Part shown: in pieces, positions 6,468-6,863 of the stretch
Position numbering within the stretch: position 1 is the stretch's first letter
How the letters are laid out: the number at the start of each line of letters is the position of its first letter
Origin: Eubacteriaceae bacterium
GTDB taxonomy: Bacteria; Bacillota; Clostridia; Eubacteriales; Alkalibacteraceae
NCBI GenBank assembly: GCA_003446375.1
Contig: DMAW01000104.1
Coordinates: 1 to 6,863 of the forward strand
Reading direction: 5' to 3'
Length of the DNA: 6,863 nt
Notes under the pieces: model-generated
Databases searched by the model: none
The model's input: the letters and a program-made list of their open reading frames with translations, nothing else
What the model was told of the DNA's origin: nothing
Translations under genes and position numbers: made by a program

Positions 6468-6629
6468 CTACACCACCTGTGGTGCAAATATTTGAACACG
6501 ATTTAACAATCCGTCTGCAACATATAAATAACCTGACGAATCTATCCCTATCCCCATAGGACCGAAGAAGTTGCCCGGCGTAGCACTGAATTTTCCGAAT
6601 TCGCTGCAAATTTCTGGGTACGCTCGCAT
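6468..6629 (-). CDS. 53-aa ORF with one NHL repeat (possible remnant)
   Basis: The ORF is too short for most gene callers but has clear protein similarity: GNFFGPMGIGIDSSGYLYVA (19-38) followed by DGLLNRVQIF is a full NHL beta-propeller repeat, and YPEICSEFGKFSATP before it looks like the end of a preceding repeat. NHL propellers normally need several repeats (often six), so a single repeat would not make a propeller alone. It either oligomerises, caps a partner, or is the C-terminal remnant of a larger NHL protein. Against simple decay, the ATG at 6629 has a strong GGGGGTGAT ribosome binding site overlapping the stop of the upstream condensing-enzyme gene (four bases between stop and start). 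Its own stop TAG lies one base before the flavoprotein start, so it is fitted into the operon and probably translated. Confidence 0.6.
   Translation of the reverse strand: MRAYPEICSEFGKFSATPGNFFGPMGIGIDSSGYLYVADGLLNRVQIFAPQVV
6471..6484 (-). promoter_or_regulatory. Hairpin enclosing the flavoprotein ribosome binding site
   Basis: In the mRNA, CACCA-CAGG-TGGTG can fold into a five-base-pair hairpin that contains the AGGTGG ribosome binding site of the flavoprotein gene and ends just before the NHL ORF stop codon. Ribosomes finishing the NHL ORF would open it, so it may couple the two genes. The stem is short and its stability at high temperature is doubtful. Confidence 0.35.
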
Positions 6630-6633
6630 GCAA

Positions 6634-6863
6634 TCACCCCCACTTTATAGCAGTAGCTCCCCAGCTGAAGCCCGTACCTGCTCCAACAGCCACCACCAAG
6701 CTACCTTCTCTGACTTTACCTTCTCTCACTCCTAAATCCAGCGACAGAATCCAATCCGTCGATTGAAGATGCCCGTACTCATCCAGACTTGAGGAGTGCT
6801 GCGACTCGTTAAGCCCAAGCTCACCGAGAATCTGTTTTCTGAAAGATGGTATAAGGTGTAGCA
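6634..6863 (-). CDS. 3-oxoacyl-ACP synthase III (KASIII/FabH)-like protein, C-terminal part
   Basis: Only the last 75 codons are in the window; the 5' part lies beyond the right edge. The sequence LDEYGHLQSTDWILSLDLG, then REGKVREGSLVVAVGAGTG and FSWGATAIKWG, is the C-terminal thiolase-fold half of FabH-like condensing enzymes, including the glycine-rich turn and the final WGA...KWG strand. Such enzymes form or transfer carbon-carbon or acyl bonds on CoA or ACP thioesters. H2 of the visible part falls where the catalytic histidine of FabH (His244 in E. coli) is expected. 29 residues later the catalytic asparagine position holds His (H31, YGH instead of YGN), so chemistry may differ from fatty-acid initiation. 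The active-site cysteine is outside the window. The stop TGA is inside the ribosome binding site of the next ORF, so the gene heads, or is part of, the liv operon. As archaea lack standard fatty-acid synthesis, a catabolic or specialised acyl substrate is likely. Confidence 0.82.
   Translation of the reverse strand, partial: LHLIPSFRKQILGELGLNESQHSSSLDEYGHLQSTDWILSLDLGVREGKVREGSLVVAVGAGTGFSWGATAIKWG

Noticed and set aside
6467..6499. Longer flavoprotein starting at 6499
   Set aside because: The additional 11 residues would include the ribosome binding site and the end of the NHL ORF; the family begins at MKVLGLVGSP.
1..6863. CRISPR array, tRNA gene or insertion sequence
   Set aside because: I saw no regularly spaced direct repeats, no cloverleaf with a T-loop consensus, and no transposase reading frame.

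Overview
The window looks like a piece of a euryarchaeal genome, most likely from the Archaeoglobales (Archaeoglobus, Ferroglobus or Geoglobus type). The reasons are archaeal BRE/TATA promoters, strong GGTG-type ribosome binding sites, a compact-motif iron-sulfur flavoprotein of the Isf type, a PAPS-reductase-family protein carrying a ferredoxin domain, and LIV-type permeases. The genus assignment is an inference from gene content; no rRNA marker is present.

There are two compositional blocks. Positions 1 to about 3470 are clearly AT-rich (roughly one third G+C by eye). They hold two minus-strand genes of a DNA-modification/defence type: a 778-aa fusion of a DndC/SspD/BrxP-like ATP pyrophosphatase (PAPS reductase fold), a two-cluster ferredoxin and a C-terminal DUF4007-like region, followed by a P-loop ATPase of BrxC/SspC type that runs off the left edge. 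Together they resemble the start of a type 4 BREX or Ssp phosphorothioation-type operon. The remaining parts (PglZ, BrxL, a cysteine desulfurase or an effector) would lie outside the window or be absent.

From about 3500 the base composition rises. Here sit a lamin-tail-domain (LTD) gene remnant lacking its 5' end, which suggests that the defence block was inserted there, and a strongly structured, apparently free-standing RNA at 3896-4030. The RNA has its own BRE/TATA element at the right distance, a closing helix, a three-way junction and two hairpins. I cannot assign it to a known RNA family.

From 4089 to the right edge lies a tightly packed minus-strand operon, read from right to left: the C-terminal end of a KASIII (FabH-like) condensing enzyme, a 53-aa one-NHL-repeat ORF, an Isf/NADPH-dependent FMN reductase-like flavoprotein, livH and livM. 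Neighbouring genes are separated by only a few bases. The operon ends at a T-rich terminator facing the RNA gene. It supplies both membrane subunits of a branched-chain-amino-acid-type ABC importer; the ATPases and binding protein are not in the window. The link with a condensing enzyme and a flavoprotein suggests that the imported substrate is an organic acid or amino acid processed by the same operon, but the substrate cannot be read from the sequence.
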